Positions 28,101 to 36,693 are shown, counted from the first letter of the stretch. The stretch: DNA of 64,000 nt from DATGZX01 sp035296965 (GCA_035296965.1 DATGZX010000326.1:23699-87698), one strand, 5' to 3'. Notes: generated from the sequence alone by a model not told the origin. Numbers and translations: made by a program.

Positions 28101-28768
28101 GAGCCCGCGGGTCGGGAAGCCTCGTCAGAGTCATTGCCAGCCGGCCTTTTACACTCAATGTTGAAGATTCGCTGGTAACGTTGGAAGGATCCTTCCTGAT
28201 TGTCGATGGCAATCCCAAAGACCTGGGCTCTCGAGGTGCGCACGTGGAGATTTCCTTGAAACGCGTGATCACGTACCTGACCGAGCACCTGATTTGGCTG
28301 CGCGCGTTCAAAGAAGAAGGAAGAAATACGAAGGGACTCGTCCACATACAGATGAAGCCGGTGGCGAATTGCCTGTTCGTTTCCGCCAACGGCAAATCCC
28401 TGGTGCATTGCGACGGATTCGACAGCGAGGAGCAAGTAAAGCGCTGCCTATCCTGGGGCGAAAGCGATCATAACTGGTACAGTGGCTTCAGCCAGTATCT
28501 CGATCAACAGCCGTCGACGGAAAATGCGGCCATTACCCCAACTCCCTACAGCAGGACCCAGTGGGAAGACTTCACACAAGAACAAAATGGCCGGTTCGAC
28601 AAAGTACGTTTCAGTATCCTTCTCCCTTCAGAAATACCGCTCGCCAAGGTCAGCGCAATGGACTTCAAGACGAAGGAGGTCAACGTGCAGGGCTACGGCG
28701 TCGATGTCGAGCGATTGCCCAAGGCCACGGATGATCGTTCTCCAGGCGTCGTCACGCCGGAGAATTGA
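25157..28768 (+). CDS. Large membrane Ser/Thr kinase with tandem extracytoplasmic beta-helix regions
   Basis: A 1203-residue Hanks kinase. Kinase domain about 80-345: IGVGGMAAVIRARD, K109 in VALKIL, HRDIKPSN (201-208), DMG in place of DFG (221-223), and SPEQ. One membrane segment at about 373-392. The outer 800 residues contain two related beta-helix blocks, one opening SLAEFLKDNAVGRVYLTKDIEL near 455 and another SLRQALEDIPPGTVILIKQDG near 833, each followed by short strand-turn repeats. The plan matches the kinase at 6254. I infer an outside-binding sensor kinase. The ATG at 25157 lacks a close ribosome site; ATG 25343 is an alternative that still keeps the whole kinase domain. Confidence 0.86.
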   Translation: MPDPRGEPISPRNVDDQLQGAPSPPVASELQSTQARGLFPASALESTDNAPTIITRGNQTPAMTEDGVAGVLRGRKLGHFELVETIGVGGMAAVIRARDTQLDRNVALKILPPEMARDPENVRRFHQEARAAAKLDHENIARVFFCGEDQGLHFIAFEFVEGENLRVLLERRGRIPVAEALRYMLQVATGLAHAAERGVVHRDIKPSNIIISPNGRAKIVDMGLARSLEPHIDGNLTQSGVTLGTFDYISPEQALEPREADVRSDIYSLGCTFYHMLTGTPPVPEGTAAKKLHHHQHIDPADPRQLNPEIPDELAALLARMMAKDPKARYQRPEELVQHLAVLARKLGAITEIPDTIVFAHPPLPTPSRVRPMAMTVAAVLGLIALVAVLGPNTGPSTISPPNSQAQHPQQGALDTSKDLKTVPLAASGPEQNEPVPSANKPDTPTWRAGDAKSLAEFLKDNAVGRVYLTKDIELTHADQLRFQGENLIIESVESDPAKMPTIRLRYVPDQSRAPCAALTVQSGTVRIKQVRFEIDAHDAPEIEMSAIAIEGGRLDIEKCEFDDKDLQGPFQGRLSSIRAKYTWAGIPSLFVTESYFGPSQHALSLTGPATVRAKQCAFAPQRVSVVDLDRAENPIAEPAAVTMVRCSAHVASGSVFRVNEGAACRLNVENCIISGPIEELPDQGGPALVQQSDNVNFHYTGSGNRYYRLKYLLMSSPGREPWQRAGSFSEFRRSFGVDDDATTSVELKESPWESPAPLQALQENKLSLAFRVDPRNPLLRQKDTVIGVDTCVWGKSSYDKLPPLPETKPQDIAGKFERIVDPSIQEAANNTYRSLRQALEDIPPGTVILIKQDGLMKVEPVRLEKAGTDVTIRPYRNFHPILTIGQTTDSDAALFRVYDGQLRLEQLEFHLKPVRSEFRAQTIVAVMGDGGCTFKDCVATLEEGREVPLSVVTLADPTGIMKMGPLTVPQQIPNIRLENCRARGSGSLVRVIASRPFTLNVEDSLVTLEGSFLIVDGNPKDLGSRGAHVEISLKRVITYLTEHLIWLRAFKEEGRNTKGLVHIQMKPVANCLFVSANGKSLVHCDGFDSEEQVKRCLSWGESDHNWYSGFSQYLDQQPSTENAAITPTPYSRTQWEDFTQEQNGRFDKVRFSILLPSEIPLAKVSAMDFKTKEVNVQGYGVDVERLPKATDDRSPGVVTPEN

Positions 28769-28820
28769 TCTGCTGCCTTTAGGAAGCAAAAGCCAGTTCC
28801 GCGCATCATCTTCAAGCGAG

Positions 28821-28973
28821 CTATTTCTTTTTTGCCTTCTTTTTCTTGGCCTTGCTGCTCTTGGACGCTGCTGGTGCTTTCTTCGTCTCCGCCCTTTTTT
28901 TCGTGCCGAAGATCGCGTCATAGCCTTCAGAAAAATGTTTCGTCTCGGCCAAGCCCACGCGGATGATGCTCAC
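28821..28973 (-). CDS. Lysine-rich small protein, 50 residues
   Basis: On the minus strand, GGGAGGG precedes a GTG at 28973 by seven bases. The product begins MSIIRVGLAETKHFSEGYDA, continues IFGTKKRAETKKAPAASKSS and ends in a lysine/alanine tail, stop at 28821. I recall closely similar short proteins with a conserved IIRVGL(A/S)ET...GYDAIFG head and variable lysine tail in planctomycetes, but no function. The strong ribosome site and conserved head argue for a real gene that length cut-offs would miss. The tail suggests nucleic-acid or polyphosphate contact. Confidence 0.7.
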   Translation of the reverse strand: MSIIRVGLAETKHFSEGYDAIFGTKKRAETKKAPAASKSSKAKKKKAKKK

Positions 28974-29157
28974 GAATCAACCCTCCCTATCGACTAAATG
29001 AAGGAATCCTGGCGTTGTTGGAGATATTTGGGCAGCTTGCTGGCATGCGCGCTGTAGCGGTGGAGGCAAGCGATCCTTAGTCTAAATCCCAGATAGGTTC
29101 TTGTCACGCTCATCTGGAGATTTACCCGACCGTACGCTCTTGGTGAGAGGCTTTCCC

Positions 29158-30303
29158 TCAAGTCGCACAAGCTAGCCGGTAAAGGATCTCAGCGGCCTCT
29201 TCGACTTCTTCGAGCGGCACCCATTCATCGCAGGTATGCGCTTTTCCAATATCCCCCGGTCCGAAGACCACGGACGGGATACCGGTCTGGGCTATCGTCG
29301 AAGCATCCGTTCCATAAGGCACCGGCATGACCCGGTGCGCGCCCTTCACCGAATCGATCGCTCTGCCCAGCATGCCTATAAGTTCCTCCGAGCCGGTGGG
29401 CGCGAGCGCCGGCGCTTGCAGCCAGGGCATGGAAGATTCAAAATCGACCTGGAGTTGGGTAGCCTGCCGGAGATAAGCATCTAATTCATGAGGAGCGATC
29501 AATGGATCTTCGCCCGGAATGAGCCGGCGATCGATCTCAATGCGGCAACGATCCGGCACGGTATTGACGCTGGTGCCTCCTTCAATCCGGCCAACGCTCA
29601 GAGTCGGCGGCCCAAGGAGCGGGTCCGCCCGGGAAGTCCGCAAGGATTCGGCGAATTGCTGGATCACGATGAGCAGACCGGCCATGTTGTAGATGGCGTT
29701 GACTCCCTGCTCGGGGGTGGAGCTGTGGCAGGACTGGCCCAGCGCGGTGAGAGTCCAGCGGACGACTCCTTTGTGCGCGTGGACGATGTGCAGTTGTGTC
29801 GGCTCCGCGATGACAGCCAGGTCCGCAGCCAACCCTTCCCGCGTCAGCCGTTGGACGCCCAGGAACGTGTGTTCTTCGTCCACGGTGCATGCCAGCGTGA
29901 CATTCATAGCGGCCACCGGTTTCTCGCGCACGAGGCGCGCAAACGTGGCCAGCATCGACGCCATGCCTCCTTTCACATCGCAGGCCCCTCGGCCGTAGAG
30001 CCGGCCTTGCTCGATTCTTGCGCCAAAAGGCTCGATGGCCATGGTGTCGGCGGGGACCGTGTCCTGGTGAACCTCCAGCAGCAGCGTGCGCCGTGCTCCG
30101 GGACACTCGAAACGCGCGACAATATTATCGCGCAGCGGAGCGACAACTTGGCGTTCGTAAGGAACACCCAGTCCGCGAAAGAATTCCTCGAGGTAGTTTG
30201 TAACCTGGGCCTCGTAGATCTCTGGTCCGCGCATGTCGCGACCCATCGGATTGATGCTGGGCAGAGCGACGAGATCGCGCAACAGCCTGGTCGTTTCGGT
30301 CAT
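29158..30303 (-). CDS. M20 family metallopeptidase (ArgE/DapE/ACY1 type)
   Basis: A 381-residue two-zinc deacylase/peptidase. Motifs: LLLEVHQDTVPADTM with the first metal histidine, GRGACDVKGGMASML with the bridging aspartate, and CTVDEEHTFLG with the catalytic glutamate pair, then the lid domain. ATG 30303 (MTETTRLLRDLVALPSINP) is preceded by GGTGGGCC and matches family starts; the frame extends upstream without resemblance. It could be acetylornithine deacetylase or succinyl-diaminopimelate desuccinylase; the arginine genes at 55.7 kb are not adjacent, so I give no symbol. Confidence 0.85.
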   Translation of the reverse strand: MTETTRLLRDLVALPSINPMGRDMRGPEIYEAQVTNYLEEFFRGLGVPYERQVVAPLRDNIVARFECPGARRTLLLEVHQDTVPADTMAIEPFGARIEQGRLYGRGACDVKGGMASMLATFARLVREKPVAAMNVTLACTVDEEHTFLGVQRLTREGLAADLAVIAEPTQLHIVHAHKGVVRWTLTALGQSCHSSTPEQGVNAIYNMAGLLIVIQQFAESLRTSRADPLLGPPTLSVGRIEGGTSVNTVPDRCRIEIDRRLIPGEDPLIAPHELDAYLRQATQLQVDFESSMPWLQAPALAPTGSEELIGMLGRAIDSVKGAHRVMPVPYGTDASTIAQTGIPSVVFGPGDIGKAHTCDEWVPLEEVEEAAEILYRLACAT

Positions 30304-30489
30304 CGGCCCACCATGTGTCTGGCAAAGAGTCGAGCGGATCAGGACCCCAGACCAGTACAGCACGAAAGCCGGCCTCACGCAACGCGCAATCGCATGTGAT
30401 CGTGTGCATGATCGCATCTTCTAATTGGCATCTTCTCATTGGCCTTCTATAAAAAGAGAATTGTTCGGTTGTTTTTCAGGAAAACCGTG

Positions 30490-31674
30490 ATGAAGATCCA
30501 CGAATATCAGGCGAAGGAACTCTTGGCTGCGGCAGGCGCGACCGTGCCGCGCGGCGTCGTCGCATCCTCACCGGCGGAGGTCCAGCAAGCCTTCGACCGC
30601 ATGGGCGGCCCGGTCGTGCTCAAGGCGCAAATCCACGCCGGCGGTCGGGGCAAGGGTCGATTCCCGGACAGTGGCCAGGATTGGGGTGGCGTCAAATTCG
30701 TCCGCTCCCGCGAAGAGAGTGCCCGCGTGGCCGAAGTGATGTTCAAGTACTCGCTTGCTACCAAGCAGACCGGAGAGGCCGGGCAACGCGTTTCCAAGGT
30801 GCTCGTCCAGGAGGCTGCCGACATCGCCCGCGAAGTTTATCTGGGAATGGTGGTCGACCGCGCCATCGGGCTGCCGGTCTTGATGGCGAGCGCCGAAGGG
30901 GGCGTGGAGATCGAGGAAGTTGCTGCACGCAGTCCTGAAAAAATCCTGAAGGCTCCCGTCGATCCCGACGCCGGCTTGCGCTCCTTCCAAGCCCGACGCC
31001 TGACGTACGACCTCGGCTTTCCGCCGGAGCAGGCCGCGCAGGCCGAGACGCTCATGCGCGCATTGTGCAAGGTTTTCCTGGATAAGGACTGCAGCCTGGC
31101 GGAAGTCAACCCGGTGGTGGCGACACCCAAGGGTGAAGTGCTGGCTCTCGATGCCAAGATGACATTCGACGACAGCGCCCTGTTTCGCCATCCCGATATC
31201 GAAAAGCTCCGCGACGAGGCTGAGGAAAATGCCTCGGAATTGCGAGCAACCCGATCCGGACTGAGCTTTATCAGCTTGACGGGCAACATCGGTTGCCTGG
31301 TCAATGGCGCCGGCCTGGCCATGAGCACGATGGACATCATCAAGTATCACGGCGGCGAGCCAGCCAACTTCCTCGATGTGGGAGGCGGCGCGAACAAGGA
31401 CCAGGTGACCGAGGCGTTCCGCATCCTGCTTGGCGATGCCCGCGTCAAGGCGGTCCTTGTCAACATCTTTGGCGGCATCATGAAATGCGACACCATCGCC
31501 GGGGCGATCCTGGCGGCCTTCAAGGAGGTCGGCTTCCACGTCCCCTTGGTCGTTCGCCTCGAGGGAACCAATGTCGAGCAGGGACGAAAAATGCTTGCCG
31601 AGAGCGGCTTGAACATCGCCACTGCCACCGGACTCACCGAGGCGGCCAAAAAGGTTGTGGCAGCGGCGAAGTAG
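30490..31674 (+). CDS. sucC: Succinyl-CoA ligase (ADP/GDP-forming) beta subunit
   Basis: Citric-acid-cycle enzyme subunit, ATP-grasp fold, about 394 residues. It opens with the diagnostic MKIHEYQAKELLAAAGATVPRG and carries VVLKAQIHAGGRGKGRF, CSLAEVNPVVATPKGEVLALDAKMTFDD and FGGIMKCDTIAGAIL. The ATG at 30490 is chosen because the family starts there. sucD follows 81 bases later on the same strand, so they form an operon making succinate and ATP or GTP from succinyl-CoA. Confidence 0.96.
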   Translation: MKIHEYQAKELLAAAGATVPRGVVASSPAEVQQAFDRMGGPVVLKAQIHAGGRGKGRFPDSGQDWGGVKFVRSREESARVAEVMFKYSLATKQTGEAGQRVSKVLVQEAADIAREVYLGMVVDRAIGLPVLMASAEGGVEIEEVAARSPEKILKAPVDPDAGLRSFQARRLTYDLGFPPEQAAQAETLMRALCKVFLDKDCSLAEVNPVVATPKGEVLALDAKMTFDDSALFRHPDIEKLRDEAEENASELRATRSGLSFISLTGNIGCLVNGAGLAMSTMDIIKYHGGEPANFLDVGGGANKDQVTEAFRILLGDARVKAVLVNIFGGIMKCDTIAGAILAAFKEVGFHVPLVVRLEGTNVEQGRKMLAESGLNIATATGLTEAAKKVVAAAK

Positions 31675-31755
31675 ACATCGCTCCGTTCCGGGATGGCCAG
31701 GCGAACAATCGGCCGACATCGTTTGTGAGTATTGCCGCAAGAAGGTTGAAAAGAC

Positions 31756-32631
31756 ATGAGCATTCTGGTTGATAAGAACACGCGCGTCCTTTGCCAGGGC
31801 ATGGGCAAGGCCGGCACTTTTCACGCTCAGCAGTGCCGGGATTACGGGACACAGATCGTGGGCGGCGTCGTTCCGGGCAAAGGTGGCACGACCAAGGAAG
31901 GCTTCCCGCTCTTCAACACCGTTGCTGAAGCTGTGCGCAAGACTGGTGCGAACGCGACCATGGTTTTCGTTCCACCTCCCGGTGCCGCCGACGCCATCAT
32001 GGAGGCGGCCGACGTCGGTATAGCTGTCATTGTCGCGATCACCGAGGGCATTCCGGTGCTCGACATGGCCCGGGCCATGCGCTTCCTCAAAGATCGTCCC
32101 TGCCGGCTCGTAGGACCCAATTGCCCGGGCGTGATCACCCCCGGTCAATGCAAAATCGGCATCATGCCAGGTTATATCCACAAACCCGGTCCCGTGGGCG
32201 TGATAAGCCGAAGCGGGACGTTGACGTATGAAGCGGTTTGGCAGCTCTCGGGTCTGGGGCTCGGGCAGTCCACGTGTGTCGGTCTCGGCGGCGATCCGAT
32301 CGTGGGCACTTCGTTCATCGACCTCCTGCAGATGTTCCAGGCCGATCCAAAAACCGAGGCGATTTTGATGATGGGCGAGATCGGCGGCAAGGCCGAGGAA
32401 CGCGCGGCGGAGTTCATCAAGCAGCACGTGACCAAGCCGGTCGCGACCTTCATCGCGGGACAGACCGCCCCGCCGGGGAAGCGCATGGGCCATGCTGGGG
32501 CGATCATCAGCGGGGGCAGCGGTACGGCCAAGGAAAAGATTACGGCTCTGCGCGCCGCCGGGATTGTGGTAGCCGACAGCCCAGCAGACCTGGGGGTGTC
32601 GGTGCAGCGGGCCATGAAAGGCAAAAGTTAG
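31756..32631 (+). CDS. sucD: Succinyl-CoA ligase alpha subunit
   Basis: The 291-residue partner of SucC. It starts MSILVDKNTRVLCQGMGKAGTFHAQQ (CoA-binding Rossmann domain), has GPNCPGVITPGQCKIGIMPG, and the active-site segment MGHAGAIISGGSGTAKEK whose histidine is phosphorylated during catalysis. Length is normal. AGAAGG lies upstream of the ATG. Directly downstream of sucC with no other gene between. Confidence 0.96.
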   Translation: MSILVDKNTRVLCQGMGKAGTFHAQQCRDYGTQIVGGVVPGKGGTTKEGFPLFNTVAEAVRKTGANATMVFVPPPGAADAIMEAADVGIAVIVAITEGIPVLDMARAMRFLKDRPCRLVGPNCPGVITPGQCKIGIMPGYIHKPGPVGVISRSGTLTYEAVWQLSGLGLGQSTCVGLGGDPIVGTSFIDLLQMFQADPKTEAILMMGEIGGKAEERAAEFIKQHVTKPVATFIAGQTAPPGKRMGHAGAIISGGSGTAKEKITALRAAGIVVADSPADLGVSVQRAMKGKS

Positions 32632-32688
32632 CTCACGGGTTGCACTCCAGGGTTGCCCGTCCGCCAAGGATGTGGTTAGGCTGGTGGT

Positions 32689-34137
32689 ATGAAGAATTAC
32701 TCTTTAAGTCCCTTTCCGCATTTTCCCCTGGCCCGCTCGCGACGCGAGTTCCTCTGTCAGGCTGGCGGAGGATTGGGCGGGCTGGCGTTATCCTGGCTTT
32801 TGGCGCGGGACGGTTACGCGGCTGACCAGCGATCCGCCAATCCCCTTGCGGCCAAGCAGCCCCATTTCCCGGCCAAGGCGAAATCGATCATCTTCATGTT
32901 CATGGTCGGCGGCCCCAGCCCCCTTGACCTATTCGATCCCAAGCCTGAAGTCCAAAAACATCATGGGCAACCATTGCCCAAGAGCTTTGGCATGCCGGTC
33001 AGCCAGTTCACGAAGGGCGATACACCGCTGCTCGCCAGTACGCGCAAGTTCAAAAAACATGGACGATCAGGACTCGAGGTTTCCGACCTGATGCCGCAAC
33101 TGGCGACCTGCGTCGATGATATCGCCTTCATCCGCTCCTGCTGGTGCACGAGCACGATCCATGCGCCGGCCATGTATGAATTGCACAGCGGCCGCACGCT
33201 GATGGGCTTTCCGAGCCTCGGTGCCTGGGTCACCTATGGACTAGGGAGCGCCAGCGAAAATCTGCCTGCCTATTGCGTGATGTTGCAACCTGAAGGCACA
33301 CCGGAAGGTGGAGCACCATGCTGGGGGGCAGGATTTCTGCCCCCAGTTCACCAGGGCACGCTCTTTCGCAAAGGCTCCAGCCCGATTTTGAATTTGCAGC
33401 GGCCTGCAGACATGACCCTGGAGCAACAACGGCGCACGCTCGATTTGATCAAGCAGATGAACGAAGTGGACCTGGCTCCGGGCGACACAGAATTGGCCGC
33501 ACGCATCTCCACATACGAGCTAGCGTTTCGCATGCAGCAGCATGCACCCGAGGCCGTCAACCTTTCCAAGGAATCCGCCGCCACCAGGGCTGCGTATGGC
33601 CTGGAGGAGAAACGCACAACCGACTTCGGCACGCGTTGCTTGCTGGCTCGGCGACTCGTCGAACGCGGTGTCCGGTTCGTGCAGCTTTATTCCGGCGGCG
33701 GACCGCTGGTGACACAGTGGGATGCGCACGATGACATCAACGGCAACCACGAGAACATGTGCGGTCGTGTGGACAAACCGATCGCGGCGTTATTGAAGGA
33801 TCTGAAACACCGGGGGCTCCTGGACAGCACGCTGGTCGTTTGGGCCAGCGAATTTGGCCGCACGCCCATGTCGCAAGGCGGCAAGGGACGCGACCACAAT
33901 CCGTACGGCTACACGATGTGGCTGGCCGGCGGCGGAGTCAAGGGCGGCGTGGCCTACGGAGCCACCGACGAATTTGGCCTGCACGCCGTCAAGGATCGTG
34001 TCTCCGTGCATGATTTTCATGCGACGATCTTACACTTGCTGGGCCTGGATCACGAGAAACTGACCTACTTGCATAACGCCCGCGACGAACGGCTGACGGA
34101 CGTTGCGGGACGGGTGATCGAAGGCATCCTAGCGTGA
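32689..34137 (+). CDS. Tat-exported DUF1501 protein
   Basis: A 482-residue DUF1501 protein, a family greatly expanded in planctomycetes and related to alkaline phosphatase/sulfatase folds. A twin-arginine leader SRREFLCQAGGGLGGLALSWLLA is followed by AKSIIFMFMVGGPSPLDLFDPKP, LLARRLVERGVRFVQLYSGG, VWASEFGRTPMSQGGKGRDHNP and DFHATILHLLGLDHEKLTY. Function is unknown; many are encoded next to DUF1549/DUF1553 cytochrome proteins, which are absent here. It follows sucD by 57 bases but is probably independent. Confidence 0.9.
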   Translation: MKNYSLSPFPHFPLARSRREFLCQAGGGLGGLALSWLLARDGYAADQRSANPLAAKQPHFPAKAKSIIFMFMVGGPSPLDLFDPKPEVQKHHGQPLPKSFGMPVSQFTKGDTPLLASTRKFKKHGRSGLEVSDLMPQLATCVDDIAFIRSCWCTSTIHAPAMYELHSGRTLMGFPSLGAWVTYGLGSASENLPAYCVMLQPEGTPEGGAPCWGAGFLPPVHQGTLFRKGSSPILNLQRPADMTLEQQRRTLDLIKQMNEVDLAPGDTELAARISTYELAFRMQQHAPEAVNLSKESAATRAAYGLEEKRTTDFGTRCLLARRLVERGVRFVQLYSGGGPLVTQWDAHDDINGNHENMCGRVDKPIAALLKDLKHRGLLDSTLVVWASEFGRTPMSQGGKGRDHNPYGYTMWLAGGGVKGGVAYGATDEFGLHAVKDRVSVHDFHATILHLLGLDHEKLTYLHNARDERLTDVAGRVIEGILA

Positions 34138-34233
34138 TCGACTGCGATTGACGCTCCAAATAAGTAGCAGCGGCCCTGGAGCAATAGCTGCCCAACGCAT
34201 CCTCTTTGTCGTTTCTAAATTGAATCTTCGCAT

Positions 34234-34286
34234 CTTCCAGCCGTTGCAGCGGCTGGAAGCGGCCTTGATCCAGAGAATGGGGTTCA
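34234..34286. repeat. Hairpin plus dispersed repeat, copy A
   Basis: A perfect 10-bp stem, CTTCCAGCCG at 34234-34243 and CGGCTGGAAG at 34250-34259, runs into a 36-base stretch at 34251-34286 ending GAGAATGGGGTTCA. Of those 36 bases, 32 match 47266-47301, where the repeat continues into a tRNA-like 3' end. Nothing tRNA-like follows here. Confidence 0.55.
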
Positions 34287-34429
34287 AAAGGGCATCTCTT
34301 AGATTTGACGACACAAGCCAATATTGCAATTCAGTTTGCGCCTTGGCGCGCCTGAACCAATTCTTCCTCGCCGTCAAAGCACAGCGCGCCTTGCCTGGAT
34401 TCAGGCGCGCCCTCCGCATCGGCGCAGCA

Positions 34430-34683
34430 GGTTTCTGCGTCGATCCCGTCGAGAAGAAGGCACTCTATCACATCCTTGCCGGGGACGCCGGTGCTCACGT
34501 TCCGGACGAGAGGGTGCAACCCCGGGTGCCGGTTCTGCCGTAATTGGGACTTCAACATGTCCCACGAGTTCAACACCCTGGTCGATAAAGCCTCGCCGGA
34601 AACCATCAGCAGCGCCGCCGTGGCCCTAGGCTGGCCGCAGCGTGGCTTCCACCTACTACTACCCGGTCATCTTCTACGAGTAG
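34430..34683 (+). pseudogene. Decayed AmrS-type radical SAM enzyme (AmmeMemoRadiSam system)
   Basis: Three consecutive reading frames reconstruct the middle of one protein. Frame of 34430: GFCVDPVEKKALYHIL. Frame of 34476: LPGTPVLTFRTRGCNPGCRFC followed by RNWDFNMSHEFNTLVDKASPE, carrying the radical SAM CxxxCxxC cysteines. Frame of 34642: VASTYYYPVIFYE, then a stop. Intact members read roughly GFCVDPIEKKPLYHFLPGTPVLSF...GCNxxCxFCQNWDIS...VAFTYNDPVIF. Two frameshifts, missing ends and an early stop make it a relic. The partner AMMECR1 and Memo genes are not in the window. Confidence 0.75.
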
Positions 34684-34869
34684 GCTATGGCCAAGCCCGG
34701 CAAGATTGGGGATGCGCGGGTAAGGGGGTGCGGTCTTCGGTCTTCGGGGCAGTCGGGAAACCGATCTTGACGCGGTCATCGGTACTGGATATCTCCGGAC
34801 TTCTTCTCCGAAGAATCGGGCAAAATCCATCTCATCCCTCTGGAATGGGCTCAGGAGGTACGGGGGCCG

Positions 34870-35949
34870 ATGAGGTACCGAATCTGGCTTTGCGCCCTGG
34901 CCGTGCTTTGCCCGTTGGGCTGCCAGCACCTCGGCCCCGGCACCATCGTCGAGGATCGTGTCGCCTACGATGAGGCCATTGCCATTTCCTGGAAAGAACA
35001 AACCCTGCTCAATATTGTGAAGATGCGATATTTCGATACGCCCTTCTTCACAGACATCGCCCAAATCGTCAGCGGCTACTCGGTAGGCGCGCAGGCCACC
35101 CCGACCCCCGGCTTCATCAATGGGTATTTCCCAGGGGCCTCGTTTGGCGAGCGGCTGATCGGCAGCCTGCCCTTGCAGGCGGCATATATCGATCGCCCCA
35201 CTGTTTCCTATGCTCCCCAGACGCGTCCTGATTTCATTCGCAACCTGACAATACCCTTGCCGCCAACGGCCGTGCTGTACCTGATGCAAGCCGGGTATCC
35301 CGTCGACCTGGTCTTCGATCTGACGCTCGAAGCGATCAACGGCATCCCAGGCCGGAGTTTCTCCGGGGGACAAGTCCGGCCGGCGAGCCCGGAATATCAA
35401 CGCATCGTTCAGATCCTCCGCAAGGGCCAACTCTCCGGCAGCGTCGGGATGCGAATCGAAGTTGGCAAGGACAAGACACAGGCGCTCGTCATGTTCTTCC
35501 GTGACCCGGATATCGATCCCGAGCTGGCCGCCGAGCTAGCCGAGGTCCGCAAGCTGCTGCGGATCGATCCGGCCCAACGTGACGTTAATATCGTCTTCGG
35601 GACTGTCCGGGGCGGCCCCAACGAAATCACCATGGCAACCCGTTCGATCTACCGCGTCCTCAGCCAGCTCGCCGTATCTGTCCAGGTTCCCGATGTTCAC
35701 CTCGCGGAAGGACGCGCCCCGCCTATCGGCGGCGACCTGGCGGAGGAACGGCCCCGCTTCACCGTGTTGACTGGCTGCAAGAAACCCAAGGACTGTTTCA
35801 CGGCAACGTGTTACCGGGGCCAGTGGTTCTGGATCGACGACCGGGATGCGGAGTCCAAGCGAACCATGGCCTACCTCATGGTCTTGCTGGCCCTTGCCGA
35901 TACCGGCACGAAGGAACCCGTCCCGTTCTTGACAATCCAGGCAAATTAA
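34870..35949 (+). CDS. Putative lipoprotein of unknown function
   Basis: A 359-residue protein with a lipoprotein signal (MRYRIWLCALAVLCPLGC). AGGAGG at 34853-34858 supports the ATG at 34870. After the lipobox comes IVEDRVAYDEAIAISWKEQTLLNIVKMRYFDTPFFTDI, then a mixed alpha/beta body ending in ESKRTMAYLMVLLALADTG. The 'LLNIVKMRY.D.PFF' segment recurs in hypothetical lipoproteins of several phyla as I recall; no biochemical role is known to me. Neighbours are a radical SAM relic and the glucosidase cluster. Confidence 0.75.
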   Translation: MRYRIWLCALAVLCPLGCQHLGPGTIVEDRVAYDEAIAISWKEQTLLNIVKMRYFDTPFFTDIAQIVSGYSVGAQATPTPGFINGYFPGASFGERLIGSLPLQAAYIDRPTVSYAPQTRPDFIRNLTIPLPPTAVLYLMQAGYPVDLVFDLTLEAINGIPGRSFSGGQVRPASPEYQRIVQILRKGQLSGSVGMRIEVGKDKTQALVMFFRDPDIDPELAAELAEVRKLLRIDPAQRDVNIVFGTVRGGPNEITMATRSIYRVLSQLAVSVQVPDVHLAEGRAPPIGGDLAEERPRFTVLTGCKKPKDCFTATCYRGQWFWIDDRDAESKRTMAYLMVLLALADTGTKEPVPFLTIQAN

Positions 35950-36429
35950 GCTGCGCGATCTACATCCGGCTGCGCGATTTCGCTTGCTGCAACAGCCGCT
36001 CGCCCGTTCAACAGTGGCCGCTCGCCAGGGTTGAGCACCGGCATATACCCACAGTTCAGGCAGCTGCATTGCAGCTGGCCGGCTTAGGGAAACAGGCTCG
36101 AGGTAAGCCAATCGCGGCACTTCTTGACGGCCGCTCGAGCCGTCGCTGTGCGGTTCTAGCACAGAGCTCTTTCTCTCTCGCTTCTCCGACTTAATTAATG
36201 ACTCGCTCCAGCCTCGGGCGCCTGGTTCAAGTCTTGTTCCCTAAATGATTTATGGTTGGCCCAGGTGAGCGAGAGCCAACCAAGCTCTCGGCGCTGAAGC
36301 TCCCGGCACGGCTTTTGCGGACCGGGGAAAACGCTGCCACAATCCTCTGGTTGCGTGCGGTTAGTCGCGGGGTGGAATCCCAGGCAAGAAACTTATCTTG
36401 TCGTGGTCTTGAACTTAAGGAGTTTTGCA
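35950..36429. other. Intergenic region before the glucosidase cluster
   Basis: About 480 bases without a gene I can support. It is less GC-rich than the flanks near 36190-36260. The promoter for the cluster starting at 36430 is expected here but no clear elements were identified. Confidence 0.35.
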
Positions 36430-36693
36430 ATGACTATTCCGCACGCCGAGCAGGGCGATGTGGTGGAGGGGCGGTCCATGGGATCGGCCCTGGTCGTCCC
36501 ACAAATAAAGTTGACTCTGTTTGTCCGCCGAGCCAGCCAACAGTGGGTTGTGTTGGACCCGGAAGGCAACTTCTGGGTCCTGCCGAGTGTCGAAAACCCC
36601 TGGGACCAGCGCCAGCCGTTTTTCCCGACCGAGGAGGACGAGCTTGAGCCTGTTCCTGGGCATTACAAATACATGCTCGGTCTTCCGTTTTAG
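36430..36693 (+). CDS. Hypothetical 87-residue protein
   Basis: The ATG at 36430 has AAGGAG eight bases upstream. The product begins MTIPHAEQGDVVEGRSMGSA, then VPQIKLTLFVRRASQQWVVLDPEGNFWVLPS, and ends in a charged, proline-rich tail. It looks like a small beta-rich domain and has no signal peptide. It stops 18 bases before the glucosidase start on the same strand and is likely its operon partner. Family not recognised. Confidence 0.6.
   Translation: MTIPHAEQGDVVEGRSMGSALVVPQIKLTLFVRRASQQWVVLDPEGNFWVLPSVENPWDQRQPFFPTEEDELEPVPGHYKYMLGLPF

Noticed and set aside
30568..32667. Open frame of about 700 codons on the minus strand opposite sucC-sucD
   Set aside because: sucC and sucD are certain, and the antisense frame spans both genes and their gap, as expected from codon-bias shadows.
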